A stretch of DNA of 64,000 nucleotides from Chaetoceros tenuissimus (taxonomy: Eukaryota > Bacillariophyta > Thalassiosirophyceae > Chaetocerotales > Chaetocerotaceae), in the NCBI GenBank assembly GCA_021927905.1, contig BLLK01000029.1, forward strand, positions 744,001-808,000. Direction: 5' to 3'. The translations under genes and the position numbers were made by a program. The notes under the pieces are model-generated. The model was not told the DNA's origin. It saw only the letters and a list, made by a program, of their open reading frames with translations, and did not search any database. Below are positions 30,805 to 41,108 of the stretch, piece after piece (within the stretch, counting starts at the first letter, position 1; each line of letters begins with the position of its first letter).

Positions 30805-32751
30805 CTAGAATGAGCTTCCTCCAATATCTTCAAAAATACTTTGTCTATTGTTCCAATTCTTTGGATCAAAAAACCAGGAATGGGTTAAATTGATATAAAG
30901 TAATGGTCTCCTTTTCCCTTCTCCTCTATTTTCTAGACGATTTTTATTTGCTAAACCAAAATGGAGAGTTCTAGTGTCGAAAATCACAGCATCTCCAAGT
31001 TGTAAACTTGGTCTAATTATTCTCATGTGCATTTCGTTCTGAGTATTTTCTATATCACCAGCCGCAGAAATACCTTCATCTGCTGTCAGAGCTGCAGTAA
31101 CACTGAGTTTGTGACTTGCGTTAACAAACGCTGTTCCACCAATGAGATTTTGCCCATTGAAATTTCCATCCAAATCAGTATTGTCACTTGCACTTTTTTC
31201 CTTCGTTTCATCTTGATCTTCGCCGAAAATAAATAAGTTGGCATAATGGCAAGGCAAGCAATCGTGCATTTCAAATATATGAGGAGTATCAGCATGAATT
31301 GCTTGGTCGCTACAACTTGGTATACTAATGACTGACCCAACTTGTCCTACTCTTACTGGCATTGGCCTGCCGTTTGGACCATTCCCAGAGAAATTCCATC
31401 GACCAAAGTTACCTTTATACATTGGCTGTTTCCCTTCTTGAACATGATTCTCGACTTGTGGATTCTGGAGCTTTCGAATTATATCCAAAACAAATGGATT
31501 GTATCGCAAACTACAACAATGTCCATCTCTAACTCTTTGGTTACCTTCGCTTTCTGTCTTCGCATCGTCAATTATTGTTGGCATTGTCCCTTCTCCACCA
31601 TCTATAACTTTGAAGCCAATCGCTTTCAAAGTGTTTTCATCCGTATCCTCCATAGATTTTCGAACTTCTTTCATCAACGGTCCATCTCGAAGATCAACTC
31701 TAAAATCTTCTCGCATCGCCATTTCTCTATAGGACACTGGATCGTTCCCATCCCCAGGGTTGAAGACATCAACCGAACATTTTTCCTTTAGAATCTGGGT
31801 TGCTGTATTAAAGTCATCAAGAATCGCTTTGGAATATCGCTTGATAGATTCCACTTGTTCAGAGGAATGGCGAAACAAACCAGGAATTACAACGAAACCA
31901 TGATGCTGCAGTGCTTTGACAGCATTTTCAACATTTTCCTCAGACAAGTAGCCTCCAATCTTTTCATCGACAGACTGGGATATGGTTGCACTTTCTAATG
32001 TGCGACGCTCGTAGTCTAGCCATGTTTCATTTTTTTCTCCCCCTAAGAGAGAAAAGGAGGAGGGGACTTTTTTGTTGTTTGGCTTCCATCTGCAACTTAG
32101 ACTGTTGATGCAGCAAGAGAATTTGCTCAAAAGTACAATGTATGTGGTGACGGTGCTTGACAAAGTTTCTACTGCAATCATTGACGCCTCTTTTAAATTC
32201 CAAACAGCTTCATCAAAAACACTTGAATTGGTTGAAGAATTAGCAGTCCACATTTCAATGCACTGCGCTGCTGTTAATTCTGCATCATTTCCATCTTCTA
32301 TCATCAACGATAGAAATAGAAAGCCTCCGCCAACCAAGAGTTTTCTCATCTTTGATTCTGCACTATAATTCACATTACCATCCAAAATATATTCTTCATT
32401 CACAATCTTCATCTTTCTTGTCATCATAGCACCATCTATCATGTTTTCTTCATTTGCGAAGGAAAGCACCTTCACACCCCTTTGTTCCATCTTGGATTTC
32501 ACAGAACTATCCAAAGCTTCTACATCACAATCAAATCCATCTCCATGCGCGTCTACAACTCCAAAGAATCGATGAGAGAACGATATTTTACGATTTCCTT
32601 TGAGAAACTGTTGAGTAGAAGATGCCACAATACTATCAGCTAGCTTCTCGATCAATTTCAAATGTCCTTGTTGGTCCGAAGTTTGCAAGGCATTCTCTCC
32701 CTCGATAGATTCCTCATCGTCAGATCCGAATACATCCCATTCGTCAGACAT
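30805..32751 (-). CDS. PhyH-family Fe(II)/2-oxoglutarate dioxygenase with long N-terminal extension
   Basis: 648 residues, one exon. The C-terminal half, from ALQHHGFVVIPGLF near residue 285, is a phytanoyl-CoA dioxygenase-like domain. Iron ligands are visible as HADTPH (His486, Asp488) and His597 in TRTLHFGLANK, with an Arg about 17 residues later (KRRPLLYINL) for 2-oxoglutarate. The first 280 residues begin DEWDVFGSDDEE and include a hydrophobic stretch (MRKLLVGGGFLFLSLMI) and low-complexity Ser/Thr parts. I do not recognise this extension. Substrates of the family range from phytanoyl-CoA to small metabolites, so none is assigned. No targeting signal is evident. Confidence 0.8.
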   Translation of the reverse strand: MSDEWDVFGSDDEESIEGENALQTSDQQGHLKLIEKLADSIVASSTQQFLKGNRKISFSHRFFGVVDAHGDGFDCDVEALDSSVKSKMEQRGVKVLSFANEENMIDGAMMTRKMKIVNEEYILDGNVNYSAESKMRKLLVGGGFLFLSLMIEDGNDAELTAAQCIEMWTANSSTNSSVFDEAVWNLKEASMIAVETLSSTVTTYIVLLSKFSCCINSLSCRWKPNNKKVPSSFSLLGGEKNETWLDYERRTLESATISQSVDEKIGGYLSEENVENAVKALQHHGFVVIPGLFRHSSEQVESIKRYSKAILDDFNTATQILKEKCSVDVFNPGDGNDPVSYREMAMREDFRVDLRDGPLMKEVRKSMEDTDENTLKAIGFKVIDGGEGTMPTIIDDAKTESEGNQRVRDGHCCSLRYNPFVLDIIRKLQNPQVENHVQEGKQPMYKGNFGRWNFSGNGPNGRPMPVRVGQVGSVISIPSCSDQAIHADTPHIFEMHDCLPCHYANLFIFGEDQDETKEKSASDNTDLDGNFNGQNLIGGTAFVNASHKLSVTAALTADEGISAAGDIENTQNEMHMRIIRPSLQLGDAVIFDTRTLHFGLANKNRLENRGEGKRRPLLYINLTHSWFFDPKNWNNRQSIFEDIGGSSF

Positions 32752-33218
32752 ATTGAACTAAATACAACTATGCTTCAATTAAAATTGTTTCTTTTGATTG
32801 ATTGTCTTATATATCTTTTCAATTCATAAGTGTGTCTCTCTCATAGTACTAACATCACTTTTCGTGGTCTGAAGAATAGGTGCTTTTTACGCGCGAACTT
32901 GTACGAACCTTGTCAATTTCGTGACAGGTACGTCATTGTGGAGTTTGTCTTATTGCCTTTGTTGAAAGGTACTGTTGTATCAGGGGTGACCTAGAGTTGT
33001 ATCTAAAAGTGGACAGATATACTAGGACTCCCGTATCAAGGGATATCAATAGCAAACACTGCTATATGTAAGTGGAAATCACCATACGAATTTTCCTTCC
33101 TACAATTGAAACCTATTTACACATGCAACTAGCATTTTATTATTTCCATTCTTACATCTACTTTTGATGTTGAAAAATATTTTCGGTTTCGTTCAAAGAA
33201 CTTTTCCCTTTCTATCAT
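32752..33218. other. intergenic region, no gene seen
   Basis: 467 bp between the start of the PhyH-like gene and the stop of the PsbP-like gene, both on the minus strand. It should contain the PhyH promoter. A single TACGTCATT (near 32931) is the only recognisable factor-type site. No ORF of note. Confidence 0.35.
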
Positions 33219-34235
33219 CTAATAGTTATCACCGTAATCGATCTTTGCATTGTCAAGTCCACCAGAATAACATCTGAAACTGTCAGCCATAGTTCTCAAT
33301 TGCTCCTCAGTCTTCTTGTATCTCTGTCTTGTGCTTGCACACCAAAGTACTTCTACATTATCTCCAACGCTTGTTACAGATGCAACTCCAACACGATCTA
33401 CTTCGAATCCTGCTCCTGTAAGAAGCTCATATTTGAAATCACAAATCATGTAATCTTGTCCGTTCACAGTCTTTGGAACAAGCTTGGTTACCTTAAAGTT
33501 TTGGTAAAGGTTATCTCCCTTTTGGGAAATAGATTTGATAAGTGCCTTTTGGAAAAGTTCCTTTGGTGCTTGTGCAAGGTTCTATGACACGTTCCAATGA
33601 AATAATTGATGTAAGATATATTTCGAGTTTTATTCTAAAAAAACACACACATATATTATGACTCACCTCAACCTTTCCTGGTTCAGAGTAAACAAAGAAA
33701 GTTGCAGTGTCTCCCTTTGCGTATTCTCCAGCCTGGATAGTTCCATCTTCTCCATTCACATCTTGAGATGGAAGGGTTACAACCCAGTCGCTAGGATGTA
33801 CAAAAGATACAAGGAGAGGGTCTCTGTTCTTTCCCTTTCCCCAAACTTCTGCAAGTGGAGAGAAACCTCCCGGAACACTGTCCATAGTTGGTAGTCCATA
33901 TCTACAAACATTGGCGTGAAATATAAGCAACATTTATATGACGAAACAAAGTATCCAATTGGACACAATATAAATTGTACTTACTGAGAAAGTCTTGCAT
34001 TCACCTTCTTCAAACTAGCAGCATGAGCACCCTCTGGAGCCTCAGTAAGCCCAAGTGCTACAATAGCTGCAGATCCAGCTGCCTTGGAAAGGAATGAACG
34101 ACGAGAGTCTGCCTCCATATTTGCTTCACTCATAGCTAATTGAGTAGATGAGACTACAGAGTTAGCTGGCATAGGAGCGAAAGCATTTGCAGCCCCGACG
34201 AAAGCTGCAAGCGTACAAAGAGAAATTTTGACCAT
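33219..34235 (-). CDS. thylakoid-lumen PsbP-like protein
   Basis: Three exons: 34235-33985, 33901-33667 and 33581-33219, joining to 282 residues through GTAAGT/TAG and GTGAGT/TAG introns. The leader has three parts: an ER signal peptide ending in the plastid motif ANAFAP, a transit peptide, and a lumen signal with a twin-arginine (DSRRSFLSKAAGSAAIVALG...AHA) that suggests Tat export into the thylakoid. The mature part, from YGLPTMDSVPGGFSPLAEVW, has the PsbP-type sequence VSFVHPSDWVV, then KYELLTGAGFEVDRVGVASV and TMADSFRCY. PsbP-family proteins support the oxygen-evolving complex or photosystem assembly. Whether this is a true PsbP or a PPL/PPD-type relative is unresolved. Confidence 0.82.
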
Positions 34236-34463
34236 TTTGTGAAAAAATATCTTTTATGTTTGAATTGAAAAACAGGTAGTTGAAAAAGCAAACAACTTCA
34301 CGTATTTTAATTCATGAGATGGAAATCTTTCTCGCTGATGATGTTGATGATGAGAGAGTGTCAGAAACACGTATTTCGAGCAAACTGTTGATGTGGCTAG
34401 ACGCCTTGCCATACGAGGAAGAATCTAAAGATCGATGATCTTCCCTTTTTTCACACCTCCGGC

Positions 34464-34682
34464 TAGCTAGGCATTTCGGTAGAACGGGGAACGGGGGAAT
34501 CCCCGTTTTTTAGAAAAAATTTGAGGGGCCAAAATCAGCCAAAATCAGCCTAAATATTCGATTTTCCTACGGATTTTCACCGAAAATGCATGAGAATCAT
34601 GCTTTTTTTCTTCCCCTTTTCCCCCTTCACGAGGATTCTTCCCCGTTTCTAAAAACAATCTCCCCGTTCTACCGAAATGCCT
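34464..34682. mobile_element. non-autonomous DNA transposon (MITE) with 23-bp inverted repeats
   Basis: The ends are exact inverted repeats: 34468-34490, beginning TAGGCATTTCGGTAGAACGG, and its complement at 34661-34683. Inside them the inversion continues imperfectly (CGGGGGAATCC against GGATTCTTCCCCG). The element is flanked by a 9-bp direct repeat, ACCTCCGGC, at 34455-34463 and 34683-34691, as expected for a Mutator-like insertion. Five extra bases (TAGCT) separate the left repeat from the inverted repeat, perhaps a small local duplication. The interior has no coding capacity and a tandem CCAAAATCAG pair. It lies between two divergent starts, 108 bp before the TRIC-like ATG. Confidence 0.85.
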
Positions 34683-34790
34683 ACCTCCGGCACTTCCATT
34701 GTTTTCATTTTAATTAAATGCCAATAGCTTAAAGGGCTTGTGTACCTTCACATTCAGTTCGTTTCATTACACCTTCACAGTTCGAATAGA

Positions 34791-35552
34791 ATGCCTTTTG
34801 GAAAAAAGCCTGAAATCATGGAAGAGATCATTGACCCAACAGCATGGATGCTTGACAATACAATCAGTGACTTTTTGCTCATTCCAACTGTGTACATGTC
34901 ATACATGTTTTTGCTTGGATATGCTTTCAAACATGGCTGTAAGGTATTTAAACTTGCACCTGCAGACGCATCGGTTTCCTTCAAACTACTTTCACTTGCA
35001 TTCGCTTGTACCGGAGGTGGAATCTTGGTCCCTATCTTCATCAACTCTGTTCCAGTACCTCTTGTGAATGATGCATATCCTGTTGCAATCATTGCTGCAT
35101 TTGCATTGCATCACTATTTCCCTATTCTGAGAGAAGTAGCTGCACAAAGCTCGATTATCAAGGTGATTTTGACTGTTATGTATGAAGCACAGCGTGCAGG
35201 AGTTGTTACCAAAATCACTGTTGCAGCGGGAAAGGCAATTGCTCCATCTATGTTTGACATTGCTATCTTTGGACCAATTTTTTGTGGAGCGACAGCAGGT
35301 TGTGGAGGCGCATTCATGCCATTGAACAAGGGATTAGATCCAATCAAGGGAGGGCTACCAAATCCTGTTCTTACTGCACTCACAGCAGCTACTTGTCTTC
35401 ATTTCTTTTTGAGTACCAGCTTGAGCGAGGGATGTATCAATCCAATCAAAAAGGCTCAAGTTATGATTGCACTATTTTTCATTACTGTTTCAATTGTATC
35501 TGATTTCGGTCTTAGTGCGAACAAAACTGTAACCAAAGCAAAGAAAGAGTAA
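34791..35552 (+). CDS. TRIC-like trimeric intracellular cation channel (TMEM38 family)
   Basis: 253 residues, one exon, from the first ATG (MPFGKKPEIMEE). About seven hydrophobic segments are present. Two features fit TRIC channels closely: ACTGGGILVPIFI in the second segment (GGGI motif of TMEM38) and GCGGAFMPLNKG in the fifth (GxGG followed by a basic site), with a spacing near that of animal TRICs. FALHHYFP corresponds to WYITFFCP. In animals TRICs sit in the ER and supply counter-ions during calcium release. The C-terminus is basic (KTVTKAKKE). The call depends on motif spacing and topology; a search would settle it. The MITE lies just upstream. Confidence 0.68.
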   Translation: MPFGKKPEIMEEIIDPTAWMLDNTISDFLLIPTVYMSYMFLLGYAFKHGCKVFKLAPADASVSFKLLSLAFACTGGGILVPIFINSVPVPLVNDAYPVAIIAAFALHHYFPILREVAAQSSIIKVILTVMYEAQRAGVVTKITVAAGKAIAPSMFDIAIFGPIFCGATAGCGGAFMPLNKGLDPIKGGLPNPVLTALTAATCLHFFLSTSLSEGCINPIKKAQVMIALFFITVSIVSDFGLSANKTVTKAKKE

Positions 35553-35711
35553 AGTATATATAATGTCATAAAGAGGGAATTGTCAAAGTTATGCGTTTAT
35601 TGAAACTGTTATAATATATACATGTGTGTTTCAAATAATTTCATATTTACTAATGGTTTGAATTAATTCATGTACTTGAACAAAGATAGAATCACATGCT
35701 GTAATCTTTGC

Positions 35712-37345
35712 CTAAGCAGAAGCATAAGATTTTCCATCACCATGCTCAGCAACCCACTCTTGGTTGTCGAATGGATCTCCACTCCATGCCTTTTGGAATG
35801 CAGCCTCGTGGTCGAATCCCTCAGGGTTATCAATACGGTCCTCGATGTCCTTCTTGAAGTGACGGATCAATCCCTGTACTGGCCATGCAGCTGCATCTCC
35901 AAGTGCACAGATAGTATGTCCTTCAATCTGACGAGAAATTTCCTCCAACATAGGAATCTCTCTCTTGTCAGCATCTCCCTTTTCCATACGAATAAGAATA
36001 TCCTCAAGCCATGATGTTCCTTCACGACATGGAGTACATTGACCGCAAGATTCGTGCTTGTAAAAATGTGACAGACGACGAATTGCTCCTACCATATCTA
36101 CAGAGTCATCAAACATGGTTACTGCAGCAGTTCCCAAACCGGATCCCTTTGCACGCAAATCATCGAATTCCATAAGTGCTTCATCACAAAGTTCTTTATT
36201 CAAAACTGGAACTGATGATCCTCCAGGGATACAAGCTTGAAGGGAGTCCCATCCATTTCTCATACCTCCGCAATGTTTCTCGATAAGCTCACGAAGTGGG
36301 ATAGACATGGATTCTTCAACTACAATTGGGTTTTTCACATGTCCAGAGATACCGAATAGCTTGGTTCCTCTGTTATTTTCATTTCCAAATGATGCAAACC
36401 AGTCAGCTCCACGACGAAGAATGGTTGGAGCAACAGCTACAGTCTCAACATTGGTTACGGTAGATGGACATCCAAAGAGTCCAACTCCTGCTGGGAAAGG
36501 TGGCTTAAGACGAGGCTTTCCCTGTCTTCCCTCCAAACTCTCAATTAGAGCAGTTTCTTCACCACAGATGTATGCACCAGCTCCACGATGTAGGAATACA
36601 TCAAAGTCATATCCAGACCCGCATGCATCCTTACCAAGGTATCCAGCAGCATATGCTTCATGGATAGCCTCGTCCAATACAACTGCCTCGTTAAAATATT
36701 CTCCACGAATGTAAATGTATGCAGCTCTTGCTCTCATTGCATATCCAGCCAAGAGACATCCCTCAATCAACTTATGAGGATCCTTTCTCATAATCTCACG
36801 ATCCTTGCATGTACCTGGCTCGGATTCATCTGCGTTGACCACAAGGAAACTAGGTCTTCCATCAGTCTCCTTTGGCATAAAACTCCACTTGAGTCCAGAT
36901 GGGAAACCAGCTCCTCCACGTCCACGAAGTCCAGAGTCCTTGATTTCCTGAACGATCCAGTCAGGACCCATGTGCATGATTTCTTTGGTCATGTGATAAT
37001 CTCCACGCTTTTCCGCGTCCTTAATACGCCAATCTTGTTCTCCGTAAAGATTGGTGAAGATTCTATCTTGGTCAGTGAGTCCTCCATAGTTTCTATTTTT
37101 CGAAAAAAACAAAGAATTAGAGATACATTTTTTCATAAAGATATGCAAATTAAACAAGAGAACAAACATATTACAAATGAAAAATTGAAAGAGCATCCGA
37201 TTAAGAAAGTCTCGAGGTCGAAGAACTAGGCTACTCACCCGTGTCCAGCTAGCAAATCAGCACGAGTTGCCATGGATCTGGAAGATTGGGATGCAACTCT
37301 TGCTGCCTTGGAGGCAGCACTCCTTGTTGCAGCTGATAACGACAT
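35712..37345 (-). CDS. NDUFV1: NADH:ubiquinone oxidoreductase 51-kDa subunit (complex I flavoprotein 1)
   Basis: Two exons, 37345-37239 and 37092-35712, joined in phase (G|GTGAGT...ATAG) to give 495 residues. Exon 1 encodes a mitochondrial presequence ([20 protein letters not shown]) rich in Ser, Ala and Arg. The mature protein starts near [17 protein letters not shown], as in all NDUFV1. [15 protein letters not shown] and [18 protein letters not shown] bind NADH and [14 protein letters not shown] plus the Cys in HTICALGDA ligate the [4Fe-4S] cluster N3. It is the electron entry point of complex I. It is divergent from PRKRIP1 across 539 bp. Confidence 0.97.
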
Positions 37346-37884
37346 GATTATAGCTTTTGAACTAGCAATCAGGTAGCACCAATACAGTTGAATTAGCTAG
37401 TTATTCGTCGTAAGTAGTAGTAGTTGAACTCTATCCCTCTCGCTGTGTTGCTTGGCAAGTCAGCAAGGAAGAAAGAACAAAAGAAGGGGGAGAGGAGCGG
37501 CGGGGATGAGTCAACATAAGCGATAGCTACATAAGATTATATGGCTATTGCTGTAAACATGGATGTAAACATGCTACTAGAATGAACGTATGTACTTACG
37601 TAGTACAATACTACGCGAATGATGCTGTAAACAGTAGTACAAACACCAAAGCGATCTCGCTCGTAGTTTGCATTGTAAAAGTAAAGCACAGTTTGCATTT
37701 GATACACATAGACACTTACCTTCTTGTAGACACATCAAATACAGCTCGGTCCGCCTCGAGATTTAAACGATTTCAATCTGACTAGAAAACAAACACTTCC
37801 ACAAAGACTACCATCATACCTAGCTAGGAACACCAAAACAGTTCTCGTCAAATTTAAAACAATAGCCAACTATATCGAAGAAAA
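37346..37884. promoter_or_regulatory. divergent promoter region, no gene seen
   Basis: 539 bp between the NDUFV1 start (minus) and the PRKRIP1 start (plus). It contains a GC-rich patch (GGGGGAGAGGAGCGGCGGGG, near 37485-37504) and repeated TACGTA-type words near 37588-37604. No open frame is convincing. Confidence 0.35.
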
Positions 37885-38547
37885 ATGGGTCGCTATTCCT
37901 CCGTTCAAGCTGTTTCAGATCAGCAAAATACTAGAACTACTACTTATGAACAAGAAAAGGCTAGTTCTTCCACAGTCGTGACTGAAAAGGTTCACAATCC
38001 ATACGGATCCACTGCTGGTGCTGGTAGTGGTGAATTTCATATTTATAGGCATGCAAGAGCGAGGGAAATAGAACGTCTCAAGACACTAGATGAAACAGAG
38101 CAAGAAAAGATAGAAGATGAGAAATTTCAAAATAAAATTGAAGAATGGAAAAGTGAAGAGGAAAAACGATTGAGTAAAAAGAGAAAGAAGCGTCAAAGGG
38201 AAAAGGCTGCAAAGATGAGAAAGAAAAATCTAAGTCTAAGCGGTGTAAATCTTGGAAATGGAAATCAAGAAGAAGATAAAATTGATGATGATGAATTTGA
38301 ATATACTCCTTTATATCAAAAAGATGATAAAGAAGGAACTAGTAAATGTGCCAAAGGCTCAGATGTAGAAGAAGTAGGAGATGCAGCGGGGGGAAAAGTC
38401 ACTGCCGACGAGAATATAAATAAAGAAGACGGTACAAAGCAGAAGGAAGATGGTGCTGAACCTCCATTACCATTCACAAATGATGGATCTTTCATGGAGA
38501 TGATGATGAAAAAAATGCAAGAAGAAAATCAGGCTAGTTCTAAGTAG
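37885..38547 (+). CDS. PRKRIP1: PRKRIP1-like splicing-associated protein (DUF1168)
   Basis: 220 residues. The signature is STAGAGSGEFHIYRHARARE at about residues 42-61, nearly identical to the SSAGAGSGEFHVYRH segment of animal PRKRIP1. It is followed by a long charged helix ending in KKRKKRQREKAAKMRKK. In animals this protein is part of the catalytically activated (C* / late) spliceosome, where it bridges U2 snRNP and core factors, and it localises to nucleus and nucleolus. The C-terminal third is acidic and disordered, ending FMEMMMKKMQEENQ. No intron is seen. Confidence 0.92.
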   Translation: MGRYSSVQAVSDQQNTRTTTYEQEKASSSTVVTEKVHNPYGSTAGAGSGEFHIYRHARAREIERLKTLDETEQEKIEDEKFQNKIEEWKSEEEKRLSKKRKKRQREKAAKMRKKNLSLSGVNLGNGNQEEDKIDDDEFEYTPLYQKDDKEGTSKCAKGSDVEEVGDAAGGKVTADENINKEDGTKQKEDGAEPPLPFTNDGSFMEMMMKKMQEENQASSK

Positions 38548-38880
38548 TGATGCCTTTTACCATAGGAAAAGCAAATCTAGGGTCTTCTCTCATAAATGTA
38601 AAATAGTCTTGCGTTTATTTTCTTTGTAAATAAGTATAACTTACGAACTTTAGGATAGACAAGGTAGACATGTTCATCATTCAATGTTATCACCGAACAG
38701 TCTTTGAAAATAGTGATATCTCCCTACCCAAGACGGTTCATCTTTTAGAAACATGCTGCACAAAAATCTTCATAGTAAAAGGATATCACTTCGCACTTGC
38801 TTAGACTAAGGTATTTTGCTATATAGAGACACATATTCATATACTTATCCAGTCTACTACTAATGCGCATTCACTAGCCC
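38548..38880. other. intergenic region, no gene seen
   Basis: 333 bp between two genes in the same orientation. It should hold the PRKRIP1 3' end and the promoter of the next gene, with a TATATA-type stretch near 38820. No ORF or strong repeat. Confidence 0.3.
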
Positions 38881-40965
38881 ATGAAGACGATATTTGCGCT
38901 GTTACTACCAAGTGTGTTTGCACTTCAGAGTCACAAAAACTCTGCATTAATGGATATCAAAAGCATTCATTTGAGAGGAGGATCTGATGATGTTGACCAA
39001 AATGATACTTCTATACAATCCAAACATGAAAAGCAATCAATGTCTAAAGAGGACATGATTTATGATAACTTGGAAACAACAATTTCAGATGACTCTGATG
39101 ATTCAGATATTGCATTTTTTAGACGTGAAGAAGAGCAATCAATGAAACGAAATCGTCACCAACATGAAAGCTATGAGGATATTGCCGAGGAGAAAGATCA
39201 TCCCGTTAGTAACTTTGATGAGGTCGATTTCAGTGACAGTGAAGATATGGAATCTTACTTTGTACCTCTCAGCGAAGATGATGACTTTGTTGAATATCAA
39301 GAGGATGCTTTTGCCGATGCTAATACTGAAGATTTACCAACTGATTTTGATATAGTCAATAATAATGATGAAGAAGATGAGTCCACTGATTTGAATTTAG
39401 ATCAAAACGAGCCAACTAAAGGATTTGAATACATTGATGACCATCATCAAAAATATTCTTCTGATGTTGAGGCTGGAGATGATGCTTATCAAAGTGACAT
39501 GGAAAATATTGTAAATGACGATGATAGAACTCATGAAAAATTTTATCCATCTAGATATCATGACAAAAATATCAGCGTTGATAGTCTGGGTTATAGTAGT
39601 TATGATAAGCAAAATGATGAAAATGTAATTACCTCAGGCTCGACTGATTTAGACATAGCGCTAGATGGAGAAGATTCGGAGGAATATCAATTGCACAGGA
39701 ACTTGGAAAATGAATCAGAGGCTCCATTTCCAGATCATGGATCTGCTGTCGACTTCCAGGTGCAAGATAGTACGATTAGAAATAATGATGATCTTGAAGA
39801 CCAATGCATTGATCCAGCTCCGCTAGAATATCAAGAGGACAATAGAATTGCCGAAGACTCAGTTCAGCAGGATATCAATGAATACCAACCTCATCATGAT
39901 GAATACGACGATCATTATTTTAGCACAATAGTAGAGGATGAGGATTCAGCAGTAAATGATGAGATGACTGATGACATTGTAATGGATTCCGAAATTGCAC
40001 CCAACATGCCTTTAGAGGACGAAGAAATTGCAAACGTAAATGTTGATGAAGTGAATAGTTATGGAGATATAGATGAATTTGAGTTTGAAACAGATTCCAC
40101 TGCATTTGTTGATAGAATGGATCTAGCTGATGCCTACGATATGACTGATGTCACCGACTACAAACATCATGATCAAATAAATAGAGGTCAAGAAAACGCA
40201 AATGAAGTAAATGAGATGGAATCCTCCAAATTAGAGGAAGACCCTGCAGATAACGACTACCACAATGAAATTAAAGACATCAATGAGTGCGAAGACGACA
40301 TTGTTAAAGAAGAACTAGTTAATCTACCTCCTGATGGCAGCATATTATATGATGACGAAGTAGACCTCGATCATGGAAAGAATGAAGAGAATCTTAATGA
40401 CGACATTGAATTAAAAGAAGATGTAAACGTGGAATCAAACGTTGTGGATCTGCAAGAGAGTGAAGTCATGAGCGACCAAGTAAATGTATCAGATGAAGAC
40501 AAAGAAATGGTTGACAAAAATGAAGCAACACCCCGAAATGGACTCTTTGGAATCCTTCATCAAAATACACCAGTTGGAGGTAGACTATCCAAGTTGCGAA
40601 AGTCAATGCAGCAAACTAACTCCATGCGAAAACTTGGATATTCAAGCTCTGAAATACACATGATGCAACCTCACATTAAAAGTGTTATTCTCCAAAAGAA
40701 GTTTAGGAAACCAAAAATGGGGTTACCAATAGAATACTTCAATGCCAGTAAAGAGAAGGAAGCAAAGATGCAGACAAGGAAGAAAATGCTTGCTAGTGTT
40801 GCAACAGTTGCTTTATCTTTGTGTTATTTTGGTGGTGTCTCTTTGGTACCAAGTGTTACCCCCTCGACGTCTAATAATGTTGTTGTCGATGTTGCAGATA
40901 TATCTGAAGAGTTAGAGCTAGAAGAGATCGAAGAGGCGAAGGATTTAACTTCCCACCAAGGCTAG
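38881..40965 (+). CDS. very acidic secretory-pathway protein with C-terminal membrane segment
   Basis: 694 residues, one exon. A signal peptide (MKTIFALLLPSVFALQ) is followed by SIHLRGGSDD. About 520 residues are dominated by Asp, Glu, Asn and Ser, with few hydrophobics. From residue 545 the sequence changes to a basic, more ordered region (GLFGILHQNTPVGGRLSKLR, then KVILQKKF-type runs). A hydrophobic helix near 640-660 (MLASVATVALSLCYFGGVSL) and a short acidic tail follow. It could be a membrane-anchored lumenal protein of the ER, Golgi or silica-deposition compartment; high acidity is common in calcium-binding or cell-wall proteins. No family recognised. Codons are ordinary for the window. 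Confidence 0.65.
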   Translation: MKTIFALLLPSVFALQSHKNSALMDIKSIHLRGGSDDVDQNDTSIQSKHEKQSMSKEDMIYDNLETTISDDSDDSDIAFFRREEEQSMKRNRHQHESYEDIAEEKDHPVSNFDEVDFSDSEDMESYFVPLSEDDDFVEYQEDAFADANTEDLPTDFDIVNNNDEEDESTDLNLDQNEPTKGFEYIDDHHQKYSSDVEAGDDAYQSDMENIVNDDDRTHEKFYPSRYHDKNISVDSLGYSSYDKQNDENVITSGSTDLDIALDGEDSEEYQLHRNLENESEAPFPDHGSAVDFQVQDSTIRNNDDLEDQCIDPAPLEYQEDNRIAEDSVQQDINEYQPHHDEYDDHYFSTIVEDEDSAVNDEMTDDIVMDSEIAPNMPLEDEEIANVNVDEVNSYGDIDEFEFETDSTAFVDRMDLADAYDMTDVTDYKHHDQINRGQENANEVNEMESSKLEEDPADNDYHNEIKDINECEDDIVKEELVNLPPDGSILYDDEVDLDHGKNEENLNDDIELKEDVNVESNVVDLQESEVMSDQVNVSDEDKEMVDKNEATPRNGLFGILHQNTPVGGRLSKLRKSMQQTNSMRKLGYSSSEIHMMQPHIKSVILQKKFRKPKMGLPIEYFNASKEKEAKMQTRKKMLASVATVALSLCYFGGVSLVPSVTPSTSNNVVVDVADISEELELEEIEEAKDLTSHQG

Positions 40966-41108
40966 CTATTTAAAATTATATAAAGGTATAAGCAGTTAAA
41001 TTACTTTTAGAAGTCCTAACTACATTAAAAATGCAACTATGTTGTAAATATGTACATGTCGGGATAGAAAGATGTAGAATCAGGATGTGCTCAACTGTAA
41101 CGTTTCCA

